NCBI GenBank assembly: GCA_019614645.1
Contig: JABWDB010000008.1
Location: 11,267,295 to 11,331,294, forward strand
DNA length: 64,000 nt
Direction of reading: 5' to 3'
Origin: Stratiolaelaps scimitus
Lineage: Eukaryota; Arthropoda; Arachnida; Mesostigmata; Laelapidae
Below the pieces are notes generated by a model that had not been told where the DNA came from, did not search any database, and saw nothing but the letters and a program-made list of their open reading frames with translations. Below, in pieces: positions 35,124 through 46,723 of the stretch. Positions within the stretch are counted from its first letter, which is position 1. Each line of letters begins with the position of its first letter. The translations under genes and the position numbers were made by a program.

Positions 35124-35907
35124 TAACAAGCATCAATATGGAACCTCAGACAGCTCGAGTCAGATCAAGAGAACTTCCGCTGATATCCGCAGGTGACCAC
35201 CGTTGTTGCGGCTGACATATTTTTGAAAACGTTATTAACACTTCTTTCACATCAGATGTTGGGAGTGTACAACGAATTACGGTAAGTATAGCCAAGTCAT
35301 TTATATTTACATTATATAATATCGGAATATTAGTACAAATCATGTTGGAGAGGTTGTTCATCTAATCGGGCATCCGTTCCCGGTCTGATTTATGCTTTTT
35401 TATTTACAGAATGTCTTACCATATAATTGATGTCGTCATAGAGAAACAGCACCGGTGCTCCTTCGTTAGCCTGCGAAGTTCAGAAATACACTAACTCTTC
35501 ATAATTCAATAAAACGAATGATGAGTCAATTCGAACACAGTTTGTTAAAAGCCTGCCCTTTTAGTAGCAAGATATTAAGAGCAAGTTGAATGTAAGCTGT
35601 TCCTCTAAATAAAAGATCTTCATAAGGTTGAGACTAAAGAAATAGCGCAGATCTTATCACAAGGCCTGAAGCCTGTACCCTGCTTTGGGCATAAGGAGCT
35701 ATATGCTATATTGTTTCCATTGAGAATTAATTCATCAGGCAGATAATAGTATTAACATTTGCATAACGAATTCCATACAGTATTTTTCGCCCAAAACTGC
35801 TACACACTGCATTTATAATGGTACGACAATATACCTGAAGATTGAATAGTCGCTTGAGTGGTAACATCGTTTGGCAAGATACCTGACAGTTTAGCAGTCG
35901 CTGCATG

Positions 35908-38900
35908 CTACTCATCGAGAATGTATTTCCCTCCGCCGTGACCCTTGACCGTATTAAGGATGAAGTCCCTCACGGCAGAAATCCGGGCGAAAATTTGCGG
36001 TTTGTTTTTACCCGGACACTTATCGAAATAATTGTCCATTTGTCCGTAGGACGTTGTGCCTAACTGAAGTACCAAAATTCAAACATAATTTTGATGGTCG
36101 TAGTTTAGAGATAGGACCAGTCGAGTCCTTCATGGGATGGGACAACAAGTTCTCTAGAATACAATATTCTCGTGAGGGAGACACGTCAAATGGACATTTG
36201 TACAGCAAATTAATTAAGATTATAAATATTGAGGTCGCTTGCCGGCTCAGATGATGCATCTGGCCAGTCACCAGTCATTTGTTATAAATTCAGTAAAGAG
36301 TTATTTTACACAAAAGATAAACCCGCTATTTTTATTGGAATTACTGAGCACTAAGTTCATGAGAACAATGAGTGTAAAATAAGCAATCATAGGTGTTTGC
36401 CTTTGCAAGCTCGGTTTTTCCAAGTAGACCTCAGATCTGTGTATATTTGAGGGTATACTTTCTCTTTATTCTTGACGTTTTCTCATAGAATTGCCATCAT
36501 ACGGACAAGGACCGATAAATCTCTGATGTGGGAGGGGGCTAGAGACCCGTTTAGCAAACAAAAGGCAGGTTTTTGAAACGAATCGACGACGTCTAGATGG
36601 TCCATTCTTCATATCGGTATCGTATTGAACCACACATATGGGAAACACTCATTTATGAAACATATGTATTATATCTCTTTGAGATGTTCACGCCAGGGCC
36701 TCCAATATGTACATACGCAGGGTAAGTTAATGCAACCGCATAATCAATAATCACATATTAGGATAAATAAGCAAGAATTACTTTGGTGAGATGTGTTACA
36801 TCCTTTACATTGAGATGTGTAATCTTACCTGGTAATATATGCCTCCCCGTTTTAGCATAAGGGGTCCTCCCGAATCGCCCTAATGACCCAGTAAACACAG
36901 TGATTATTCTGACACATATAAAATATTGTGTGAATTCAAAACAATGTATTAGCACTGTGCGAATAGCATTTACCTACTTCACTGTAACCTATTAATGTAG
37001 TCATGTACTACAGGTTTTGCAATGTGGAAATCTGACATTTTTTGATCACCTATCGCTAAAACAAAAAAAAAAGGTAAGCGACCTTGTATTTCCCCTTTTT
37101 GAGAAATACATTATACTGAGCGTGGCGGTTTGCGTAACTGATAAGCGAACACTACTCTGAGACGCCTACCTTTTTGATCTATTCAAAGGCTAGCGTTTCC
37201 ATTCTGTCACCAAATGAGATAATACCTGGGTGGGTCGTCAGTGAAGCCAATCATAATGGTAGAAAAATTATGCATCGATCAATCAACAAAAAAGGGGCGA
37301 TGATCATAAGGGATATTATTTTGGGATAATGAGTGTTTTGCATGGGAGAACGAACTAGCTTTGAATCATAGGTAAGAGTCTATTGTAAGGTGTCTTGAAG
37401 TGATGATGTTTTGTAAACGGGCCCACTGAGCGCCATGTCGGGAACTCCATATTCAACTGACTGTGGTTCATATGATATCGCTATTTAGCCTTAGTGTTGT
37501 TGCTCTCCAGTAGGCAAGTATATTGAGGAAACGTTCACCAAATGAAGCATAAAGATCGACATAATCTCATCCTTACCTTGCAAACGGCCTTGTTATAATT
37601 GAAGGCACAAATTTCATACGTGGGACCGTAAATCATCATGTTTTTGCAGTTGGTTGCCGTGCCTGCGAGCACGACCGTGCCGGTGTGCACTAAAACGCTC
37701 GAATCAGGCGTTGTGTTGTCTGAAAATTAGAAATGAATGCACGTTAACTAAACTGTATAAGAGAATGAGCCGGCAGGAGCTTGAATCTATCTTAGGGGGC
37801 GTCATATTCTCTCCCGAAAATTAGCGCGTCGGAGGTTCAAACAGAACGCGATTCCACGAAAGCTAGTTGGACCTGTGGAACTACGGGTGTACCCAACAAG
37901 CTGTTGAAAAAGGTCGTCCGACATATTGGCTCGACCGCTTGCTCACATTGTTAGGTTATCAATGGGGAGCGGTAGGTTCCCAAAGAGGCCCAAGGAGGCT
38001 GCTACCATAATCCCGCTGTTCAAAACCAAAGGCAACACGAAGAACGTCACAAACTATCAGCCTATCTCTCTGGTGGACAGTTTGTCAACGGTGACCGAGA
38101 AATTAGTAATGGCCAAATTGGGGAAACATCTGTACTCCTTGAGATTTTTCTCAGGATGTCAATGTTTGGTTTTCATACCGCATGCCTCAAAGAGCTCGAT
38201 TCTGGTTCATATGTGACAGGAAATTGCGGATAGAATCGGAAAAAAAACAGTTGTGCCCAGGTGTTTGCCCGGATGTGTCTGCTGCTTTCAATTGTCTACG
38301 CCACCCTTGTTTCCTGCTAGCGTTGGAATGTCTTAGATGTAGTCCGGATGTGGTAAGCTGGTTTCGGTCTTACCTTACAACGAGAAAGCAAGCTGTAAAG
38401 GTTGACGACATCGAATCTGAGGGGCGAGAGATAGATATTGGGACTCCTCAGGGATCTATCCTTGGCCCATTCATGTTCCTTATTCTCATTAGCTTTATTC
38501 TAGTAAAGGTCTTAGCAGGGAATTTCCGCAAGGTGATTGCGTGCGCGAATGACACAACTCTCTTGTTCCGTATTCACCCGTCCAGGAATCAAGAGGACAT
38601 TCGGAGGACACTTCAGGGTGTGGAGAAAATTGTGCAGATGTTTTAAAGGTTTGACATCGCTATCAACTCCAGCAAGACAAACGTCTCTTTATTTTGCCTT
38701 CCCCAAAGCGTGATTCAAGATGCACAAATCCATCCCTGTGGGATAACAATTCCGCGGTCCGACTCGGTGACTTGGTCCCATGATGCATGAAACCCTTCGA
38801 TGGCAGAACCATCTTGGAACGTTCATGCCGAAATGCTACGCAGTCGGGGCCATGTTGAGACGCCTTAAGGAGTTGAGCATTCGGGTGGATAAGTGTCTAC

Positions 38901-41613
38901 AACATGTTGCCGGTTTGTTACGTTCATCATATATTTTGCACAATTAGTAGAAATTAACCAATGGCCAGACAACAAATAGCAGCATATATCTAAGTTGTGG
39001 CCTTGACAGTTTCTATCGAGGTGGCAGCTATCGCCGTGCGCGTTGTTAAATGAATGTTCCCTATAACATTGCACGGTTACATATTGAAAATAATTTAGTT
39101 TGAGATTTTTTAAATTCGTTTTTCACTCAACATTTAATTGCTTAAGACACCGGTATTCGCGTGTGTGTATGTGTGTTACAAGGGACTAGAATTTTCTTTT
39201 CTTATAAAATATAATAGCGAATATAATACTAGACGTCGAATGAAGATGAGCTCTATGGAGGCCATATGTTAAATTGAGGAACCTAAATCACCGTAACAAT
39301 AAGGAAATTTGTTCCATTGTGTGCCAGCACTAACCGGTGGCACCAAATCCTGCAATTTGTACTTCCCTGCCGGCGAGGTTTTCGGTCAATTTATAGGCGA
39401 GGCAGACAGCGCCGGTTGATTTATCGAAACTGAGAGGGCTATGCAGCTGCAAAATGAGAACGTCTTCAAACGGGACTCCATGAACCTGTTGCTTCTTTTT
39501 GGTCTCCGGCGAGCTGTTGACAAAACAGAGTATGAAGTAGACAAGGAAGAACAAAAAATGAAAATAAAAGAACTAATAATAATAATAATAATAATAATAG
39601 GGTACAATGATAATTAATAATACTAGGAATAATGACAAATGTATTATCAGGAGCTTTTTTTATTCCGTTTCTGCTCTCTCAACAAGTTCGTTATAATACA
39701 AGGATGGCAAATAGTGAAGTCATTGATGAAAATGTGTGCGCTTCTACTTACATGAAGTGGTTGATAATAGTGCTGGTTTTCGCTTTTTTCCACTCCACGT
39801 CGCCGTAATACACCGTGTAGTCACTTGGGCTAAAATAAAGTAGAGAATTGAACACTACATGTCAATCAGCCCATGTTAAGCAGGACACGGCACTGGAGGT
39901 CCTCAAAAATCCCGTGTCCTTAGAGAGGACGTCTCTGTTCGATGATTGTTCTTCATTTGTGAGGTGTATAGGCGAAATAAGGAACACTTGAGAGACATCA
40001 ATTGATGAGAACATTCGTTATAGATCCTTCGCGAGGGTTGACTTTTCGCAGTGTTTCATCGTGTGATCTCTTCCGATATAACAAGACAGATTTGTTTAGA
40101 GCACACGCATGACGTCAACGGTAGAGAGACGACCATGTAACTGGTCTCGCTGGAGATGTATTCGAGCCTTCGGTATTAGAAGTAAGCCATGGCAAGCTGA
40201 CTCGACGACAAGCCTGCATTGGATAAATAAACATCTGCTGTCCTTGAGACATATGTAACCAAACTTATAACGTTATAACTACGTCATACAGCTGTTTGGA
40301 GCAACCACGTTCACTCCATTTTGAAGGTGCTATTGCCGTTTTCGTTGGCTGTTGTAATCAGTGGTTTTGGCAAGGGACACTCGGACCATAGACTTATGGG
40401 CTTGTTACAGATTTTGTTTTTGTTTTGGCTTAGGTCTAGTTGGACTAGGCCCAAGATAAAATCCTTGGCAAATCCAAGGCTCTTGGCTCTGCGAGTTTAG
40501 AGTCAAGACTACACGTGACAACGGATGCAAGACAAATGTGAAATGGTGTTTACCTGGGTGCCTTGCAATGTGCCGCTGATATGACATGCTGTGGGGTTAT
40601 GATGGAACCGGAGCAAGATGCAATGCCCTCAGGTAATTGTATTGAGATTCGGACTACCCAAGGAATCTCGCCTTGACGAGCTGGACTACCGCCTCGTATC
40701 CGTTCTTCGAGAACATGACTTTTTCCGCATCCTATTACAATCACACACAAAATATAATTATGTGCAATACAGTACTCAATCATACCGCATTTGTTTACAA
40801 GGTTTCTACCAATAACACGTAACACATAATAAGCTAGCGCATTAACAATCAATTCGAGACATGTGCCATCAGAGATCAATTGAAATTCGAAAATATCATA
40901 CCGTAATAGATGCAACTTCCTTAAATATAAATATGAATAAAAAATTGGATGGACCTCCTTTGTGGACCAGCTTCGTGCTACGACAGGCAAACATTTTGAA
41001 AGATTACATCAGTACGCTTAACAACCCGAAAATTATTGCGCATCATCTCAGGGAACTGCCTACCGAGTTTGCTACAAAATTTCTGCCAAGTCTGTATTTC
41101 ATATCCCTGTGAAGGGACTACAATTTTAGCTAGAGATTATGTCTGCTGTAGCAGCGTGACAATTTGCAGCACTATCATCGCTTGAGTCTCGCATTACGTG
41201 TCTGCCAAGTTTGGCTAACGATTATAATAACTACACAGTTGAATTCAGGCAGCTCCAAGTAGTTACACTGGAAATACCTAACAAAATGGACGATCAAATA
41301 CGCGAGATTTGTAATTAGCACAACGAAACGACCTTGTAACCTAATATACACCATTAGACACATGAACTATATAGCCTGAGAGGCGGAGGTCATTTTTGAA
41401 CATTAATATTCTCTCATTTTTAGGCATTTCATACAATTTTAGGCATTACTTCTATTAGTTAGAAACAGCAGTAAGCCACAAACGTTCTAGCAACTATTTT
41501 ACTAGCAATATGTGCATACCGGTTACGTTGAGTAAGGACTGCAATCCTTCGACAGGCGGCATCGAAATCGCCGCGAACACAGCTAAGGCTATCATTATGC
41601 TAATTATTCCCAT
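35908..41613 (-). CDS. SP-5: secreted chymotrypsin-fold serine protease, short C-terminus
   Basis: Complement of exons 35908-36063, 36829-36879, 37577-37719, 39335-39513, 39752-39829, 40554-40731, 41520-41613 (879 nt, 292 aa). Exon 1: signal peptide MGIISIMIALAVFAA... then LQSLLNV. Exon 2: CGK, activation site LEER|IRGG, catalytic His in ISAAHC. Exon 4: catalytic Asp in FEDVLILQL. Exon 6: GDSGGPLMLKRGG. Residue 189 Ala, 226 Gln by alignment. TAG at 35908-35910 ends the protein just after GGGKYILDE. Past this stop the frame still resembles the SP-3 extension for about 30 codons (LPNDVTTQATIQ), then shifts. A LINE RT fragment fills intron 4. It is the sister to the SP-3/SP-4 pair, judging from shared flanks. 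Confidence 0.92.
37870..38880 (+). mobile_element. LINE reverse-transcriptase fragment in SP-5 intron 4
   Basis: Non-LTR RT motifs occur in order on the plus strand: NYQPISLVDSLSTVTEKLV (about 38050-38110), DVSAAFNCL (about 38275), GTPQGSILGPFMFLIL (about 38441-38490), and a catalytic box decayed from YADD to CANDTTLLF (about 38540). Reading moves between two frames near 38200. After a stop at 38644-38646 the thumb region (NSSKTNVSLF) continues to about 38880. Jockey/CR1-like in style. Dead, because the catalytic Asp pair and the frame are lost. Confidence 0.85.
39572..39600. repeat. (TAA)n microsatellite in SP-5 intron 3
   Basis: About nine TAA/AAT triplets. Confidence 0.85.
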
Positions 41614-41918
41614 TTTTTTAATATCTGTGATTTCTCTTGTAAGCCTCACTACGGCAGGCGAGTCACATATGCGCCTTTTACCTCGCCTGCAGCTAATGGC
41701 TGATAGTGAATCATGTAAATACGCTCAAACGCTAGCCAACAGTAGCAATTTCAAGGTTGCAGCACTAAAACACCAACATACGATATGCTATCGAAGGTTA
41801 ATAAATCATCTAAAACATAAGGCACCTACGTTTCCGGACTGACTCTTAACCAACATTTAACATCCACATAACGTAAGATGCTATGATAGAACGTCGTAGT
41901 TTAGCTTGTACTCTACTC

Positions 41919-42086
41919 ATGCCAATGACGATATATTCGAAATATCGATAAATCATAATGGATGTGTTACTCAAAAACACTTGAGACCGCGTTGGGCTGT
42001 CATTTGATGGACTGTCTTAAGCTCTCGGTTGTTGCCTTTTGAGAAAATCCCTTACGTATATTTTCTATTGAAGATCACTTCCTTCC
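41919..42086 (-). promoter_or_regulatory. Conserved upstream block of SP-5
   Basis: The SP-5 copy of the block, about 310 bases from the ATG and the most diverged of the four. Confidence 0.35.
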
Positions 42087-42472
42087 GCCGCATAATCGCC
42101 CGTTCTAAAAACGAATAGTCCAATGCAAATTTTCAGTAAATTTAAAATAAAATGCATCTGATGAGTTAAGTCTCAAAAATCCGCTTTTAAATATATAACG
42201 AATCAACATATTTAAATACTGTCTAAAACTACAAACGGCGCCGTAGGCCATCACAGGTTATCAATTTCTTTATGACGGTGGGAGCTGGTGTAAACAGTAG
42301 AACTACGAAGCGAGCGTGGCGACATACCTGTATTACAAGCAACACCGAGTGGCCTGTCGTCACATGGATCCGTTGAAGAACTCCCAGATCAGTCCAGCAT
42401 GGCCGACATGATAGGTCCTTGACGCAATGCTACACAGCGTTAAAATGAGGGTCAACTAGTTAAGTTTCCAAG

Positions 42473-42618
42473 CTGGCTCACAGCCAACATTGAACGTCCA
42501 GGGGACTGTTTTCGGCATTGCTTCATAAGACCAACTCCTGTAAATGTGCAAGGTGGGGATCGAACCCGTGCACCTACGTGTCTCCCCCGAGTGCAAGGAT
42601 CATACGAACACACACGAA
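42473..42618 (-). mobile_element. tRNA-derived SINE, family 1 (copy c)
   Basis: Reverse strand: GGTGCACGGGTTCGATCCCC and the family tail ending near GGACGTTCAATGTTGGCTG. Confidence 0.75.
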
Positions 42619-43081
42619 TGAGGGTCACCTGAGAGGGACAAGCAAATATAACGGTGGTGTAGTGTCTCGGAAACGACGAAGTGCTCTGTTTGGTACGACG
42701 TTAGATGGTTGGCATCAGTCCTCGAGACTCATAATAATACCTAAAAGGTCAAGGGCTGAGGCCTGTCAGATAGGGGAACAGCTGAGGGTCAGATTGAAAA
42801 ACAGTCCTCGACAGTCGTTTGAGGAGACGTCATATGTGATTTGCAGGAGAAGAGGAAGGCATTTTTTTGCCGACAAGTGCACCAACCTTGAAGTGACATT
42901 TCAAATCGCTATAAAACGAATTCTCTTTGCTTAAAAGTTATGTCTTAGTTCCGCGGTTCTGTTGAGATAACTTTAAGAACAATTGACCCCTCTCACAAAG
43001 GAGCTCACCGGGGTAAAGAACTTATCTGTGCAGGGCGATAATACAAGATACGTCTCAGATGGAAGGGTAATCAAAAAATGA

Positions 43082-43717
43082 AAACGAGATCACAAGACGG
43101 CCCCAAAAAACCTCCAGAGCAAGGCCCAGGTTGGTAGCAAGGCCCGGGTTGGTGGCAAGGCCCAAGTTGGTGACAAGAGATCTGTTAATGGATCTGCAAA
43201 CTGCGTCATGAAGTCTGGGACGTCTGAATGTATCTGCAATGTGGCAGGCAAAATTTACTCAAGGTATACGTGCTCATATCCGTGCGAACATGCCGCTAAG
43301 GGTTGCTGTCCCTCCGGTGTATGCTACCGAGATAACTGCTTCAAGGATGCGCTTTCGTTCGCGGGAGCCCTATACCATGAGCGTCGTCTAAAAAACTGTA
43401 CTGAGGGCACCTGCAATGTGACTTGCATGAAGTTGATTTCGTACATTTGCACCACCAAAGGAAGTCCACCGTTTTGCGAAAGCCCTAAGTCTGTTTCTGG
43501 GCCGTATAGGAACTTTGCGTGCAAGTTCCACGGTCCATCAAGTGGATTTAGGCCGTTGTCGAAGAGGGAGGAGGCTGCTTGCGTCACGGATGCGGTGTGC
43601 AGGCCTCGAAGGAAGTTTTACCCTTATCTAACCCCTAGAATGGAAGCGTTGCATGTTCGTGGGTCGCCCCTGATGCCAAACGGACGGCTATATTTTTCTA
43701 TGGGTTTTGCTTCTTGA
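43082..43717 (+). CDS. Unrecognised cysteine-rich protein (partial or degenerate family member)
   Basis: Open frame from 43082. The first ATG is 43208 and the stop ends at 43717 (169 aa from that ATG). Upstream, the open frame includes three 18-bp repeats (43119-43172, KARVGG type) and VNGSANC, which matches the related copy at 46830, so the ATG at 43208 may not be the original start. About 20 Cys/His-rich residues include CIC, CSYPCEH, CCPSGVCYRDNCF, CTEGTCNVTC and YICTTKG. The even Cys spacing suggests a disulfide-rich extracellular domain. The related copy at 46700 places a membrane segment before it. I do not recognise the family. It lies in repeat-rich DNA and its end (RRKFYPYLTPRM...) may be non-homologous. 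It could be a decayed gene or part of a repeat. Confidence 0.4.
   Translation, partial: KRDHKTAPKNLQSKAQVGSKARVGGKAQVGDKRSVNGSANCVMKSGTSECICNVAGKIYSRYTCSYPCEHAAKGCCPSGVCYRDNCFKDALSFAGALYHERRLKNCTEGTCNVTCMKLISYICTTKGSPPFCESPKSVSGPYRNFACKFHGPSSGFRPLSKREEAACVTDAVCRPRRKFYPYLTPRMEALHVRGSPLMPNGRLYFSMGFAS
43119..43172 (+). repeat. 18-bp tandem repeat, 3 units
   Basis: Units of GCAAGGCCCAGGTTGGTA with small changes, in frame with the cysteine-rich reading frame. Confidence 0.85.
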
Positions 43718-43894
43718 AATCGGATAACTGTGAAATGCATTCCCGAAGCTGATGACAACTATTGAAGGCAATGCAATCGGTTATTGATATGGAGTTGTTG
43801 ACTTCATATCTCGTACAGATTCTCTCTACGATAATTTATTGCAATTTCCAGATCTGCGAAATCTTCTGTACCCTTCCCTCCTAATCCCGTTGCA

Positions 43895-43970
43895 TGACAT
43901 ATAAGGGAACTTAAGCATTCTATGCAGTTCCTTTAATAAATCAAGAAAGCCTTACCTTTACCTATCTTAT
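43895..43970 (+). mobile_element. SINE family 2 tail fragment
   Basis: AACTTAAGCATT...GCAGTTCCTTTAATAAATC...CCTTACCTTTACC matches the 3' part of the element at 12218-12362. The tRNA-like head is missing. Confidence 0.55.
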
Positions 43971-43989
43971 GAACATCTGGTCAATAACG

Positions 43990-44590
43990 GAATGCTCTCT
44001 TCCTCCTATACCAAAATATCTGCTGACAAATTGCTCTCCTATATTAGCGAAAACCAAGTTAACTCAAAAAGTTGTATCGAAACCACAAGAATTTAATCGA
44101 ACAGCTTATCGAAAAGGTGACACAGTTAGGGCATCAAGCAATTAGTAAGGATTTTACCTTAAAAACCGCATTTTTATTGATGCAATTGAACTGCACGTCG
44201 TTGAATAACTGTCCGCCATTGGATTATTTGGCGGGGATGGAAATGTGTTGCATAAAAGCCGCCGTTTGTACGACAACTAAAGCGCTATACATAGTAGTCA
44301 AAGAGTTAACGCTAGTTGGCACGAATCCATGAGTGGTATGTGTGGCGCCAGGTTCTCATCCATGACCTTGGCTCTCCTATATTCGCCATCATTTATATCA
44401 AGCATCATCAACATGAGCCGTGAGATCAATAACATCGAGCCGCTGAATGACGATAATTTCAACCGTAGTTTCGACTTCTGCCATGAAAAAGAAAACATCT
44501 CCGGCATTAAAGTAGAAGACGTCGCGCTTCCTCTAACAGTTTACATCAAGCTCGGATTTAGCAAGAAGGGCAGCTTAGCAGTTCCGCGTT
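43990..44590 (+). pseudogene. Frameshifted unknown protein-coding relic
   Basis: Three adjoining frames give protein-like sequence with no long gaps: KISADKLLSYISENQVNSK (about 43995-44072), then NHKNLIEQLIEKV...LVGTN (44072-44332), then MTLALLYSPSF...GFSKKGSLAVPR (44329-44592). The switches fit single frameshifts in one ancestral gene of about 200 codons. No family recognised. No splice signals explain the switches. Confidence 0.35.
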
Positions 44591-44839
44591 AGTTCTATCA
44601 AATGTCCTACCGGTCAAAATGGCAATTTGCAATGAAAAAACAACGCTCCCAACTCCTGATTGCGAGATTTCTCTATATTTAGCATTTCTGGCTTTTATGC
44701 CACCACTTACGAATTTCTATGAAGCAAAGTTAATCGGGTCAAGCGACACCACGCTGCTTTATTTCACTTTGCGTGGAGTGATGCGGGTGCAAAGGGGACC
44801 CGAAAGTCCCCTTTCACAAGCCCAGACAAGCAAAGGGAC

Positions 44840-44945
44840 TCTGGGGAAGAGATACGCTCTCAGCAGAGGATGGTTTTAGCAGGCAGAGGCGTTTTGTCAT
44901 CCACGTCAACCCCGCTGCACTGGATCGGCCCACTTTCATGGAGAT
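44840..44945 (+). mobile_element. LINE 3'-end fragment
   Basis: CTCTCAGCAGAGGATGGTTT followed by GCGTTTTGTCATCCACGTCA is shared in part with 24660-24710 and, inverted, with 17380-17440. This links the three pieces to one non-LTR family. Confidence 0.55.
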
Positions 44946-46232
44946 TGGAACGTCTCTGGTGGTGTCTGTGCGTTTGAAGAAAATTTCCTCCTCAAAAAAA
45001 AAGACAAGCAAAGGACTAATGCCGCGGATATTAGGGACTTCGGAAAGGAGTTTATTAACAGTTGCCTGCTAAGACTACCGGCCCATTGACAACTTCCTGC
45101 AATAGGTAGAGAGGGTCTGGAAAGAATAGCTGGGATCATCACTGGTATCCAAAGCTAAGCTATTAGAAATGAGAGATTTGAACTATCTGTCAACTGGACT
45201 TAAACCGATCATGTTTCAGAAGACTGTAGCCGTTAAAGACCCAAGAAACGCTACAGGGTTTTTGCGAATTATATTCAATATAAATGGGTAATGCTTATTT
45301 AAAAAATACGAAACCGCGTATTATTTTTAAAGGGGGTGTTACCATGCTAATGCATGACAACACAGTGACCGCCCGCCTTTTTGGAACTGCCGCCTTTTTG
45401 GATGTTTTTCTTCATACACATATGGTAGTAAATGTCATATTGGGGAACTTGCAATTATTCAATACAAGGGTGTGTATTCACTACCTATATTCTGCGTTTA
45501 AAGTGGAACTTTGGTGTCCAGTCTATAAGTGACCCACGCGCAATCCCGTTCGCCGCTTGATTACTGCGGCCCTACTAGATGACAAACATCCTGCGACTGC
45601 AACAACGGTTCAGCAATCTAAAGGCTCTGGCTCGCAGCTCATCAGGTTATACTGGACAAAAAAATCTGCATTTAGGTTTTTTAGGCATCTCATGGAGTGC
45701 AGTTGTTATGGAAATAATATTGCCCGCCTTCACATAGGTCCGGTGAAGAACGCCCAGATAAGTCCAGTAGTCCGGCAGGATATGTCCTTGACTCTGTGCT
45801 ACACAGCACTACCGAGTGAAATGGGAAATCCGCTGAGGGTATACTAAAAGGAACAAGCAAATATTACGACCGCGCAGTGTCTAGGAAACGACGAAACGCC
45901 CCGTCTGACACGACGTTAGATGGTTGGCATCAGTCCTCGACACTCCTTTGCGGAGACGTCTTATGCGACTTGTAGGAGAATAGGAAGGACTTCGTTTGCC
46001 GGACAAGCGTAACGTAATTTGGAAGTGACAATTCGAATCGCTACGGAACGAATCATCTCCGCCAACGGTTCTGCCGGAATCCTGCGTTTCTACTGAGATA
46101 ATTCTGAAAATAACTGACAAGAAGTAATTCTCAGAAGTAGTTACGCAGCCAACGAAAGAGGATGGTTAATGCTATCTTTTCGCTCATGAAAAACAAGCAC
46201 TAGCACTAAAGGATGGCCACTAAAGATATAAG

Positions 46233-46604
46233 GTGACTTCTAGGTCTATCAGGACGACGTGCAGTCCTACAGTAGTTTCAAAATGTGCTAATGGATCCGG
46301 GAATTGTATTAGGGAGTCGCCGACGGACATCGGGAGAGACTCAATGTCGCGGAAGCAGAGTCCCTCGTTCCTATCGAGGATCCTTAATTCTCTGGATACC
46401 TCCTTCACAAGCGAGCCCACCGAGGTAAAGAAGGTATCTGTGTGGGGACATAATACAGTATACCTCTCGGATGCAAGGATATTTAAACATTATAACGAGA
46501 TCACGAGACGGGCGTTCCAACAATCTCAGGGAATGCCCAAGTTGATAGTAAGTCGCATTGCAGTTATTTTCAGTACTGTTTTTTGGACAACGCTCATGGT
46601 ATAG
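46233..46604 (+). pseudogene. Rearranged relic of the cysteine-rich family region
   Basis: The frame starts TCSPTVVSKCANGSGNC, resembling TCSPKGVSRYVNGSANC of the 46700 copy, then SFTSEPTEVKKVSVWGHNT, which matches diverged sequence at 42990-43050. It is interrupted at about 46555, where the strand of the homology flips into the inverted arm. Confidence 0.4.
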
Positions 46605-46674
46605 GGCTCCCGCGAACGAAAGCACATCCTTGAAGCAGTTGCCTCGGTAGCATACACCGGAGGGACAGAAACCC
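46564..46674 (-). repeat. Left arm of a 111-bp inverted duplication
   Basis: The reverse complement matches 46958-47068 with about one mismatch. It encodes FCPSGVCYRGNCFKDVLSF on the minus strand. Confidence 0.9.
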
Positions 46675-46677
46675 TCC

Positions 46678-46723
46678 AATCGTAAACTTAATTGTAAGTT
46701 AACTTACAATTAAGTTTACGATT
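46678..46723. repeat. Perfect 46-bp palindrome
   Basis: 23-bp arms with no loop (AATCGTAAACTTAATTG... and inverse). It sits at the edge of the left arm of the inverted duplication. Confidence 0.97.

Larger units (their letters stand above)
31055..35907. other. Spacer between SP-4 and SP-5
   Basis: Contains the SP-4 upstream block, LINE relics on the minus strand (31570-32560 and 32860-33340) with a SINE between them, the ancestral flank segment 33660-34200, a long-inverted-repeat transposon (34220-35123) and the old SP-5 3' flank (35130-35907). Confidence 0.6.
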
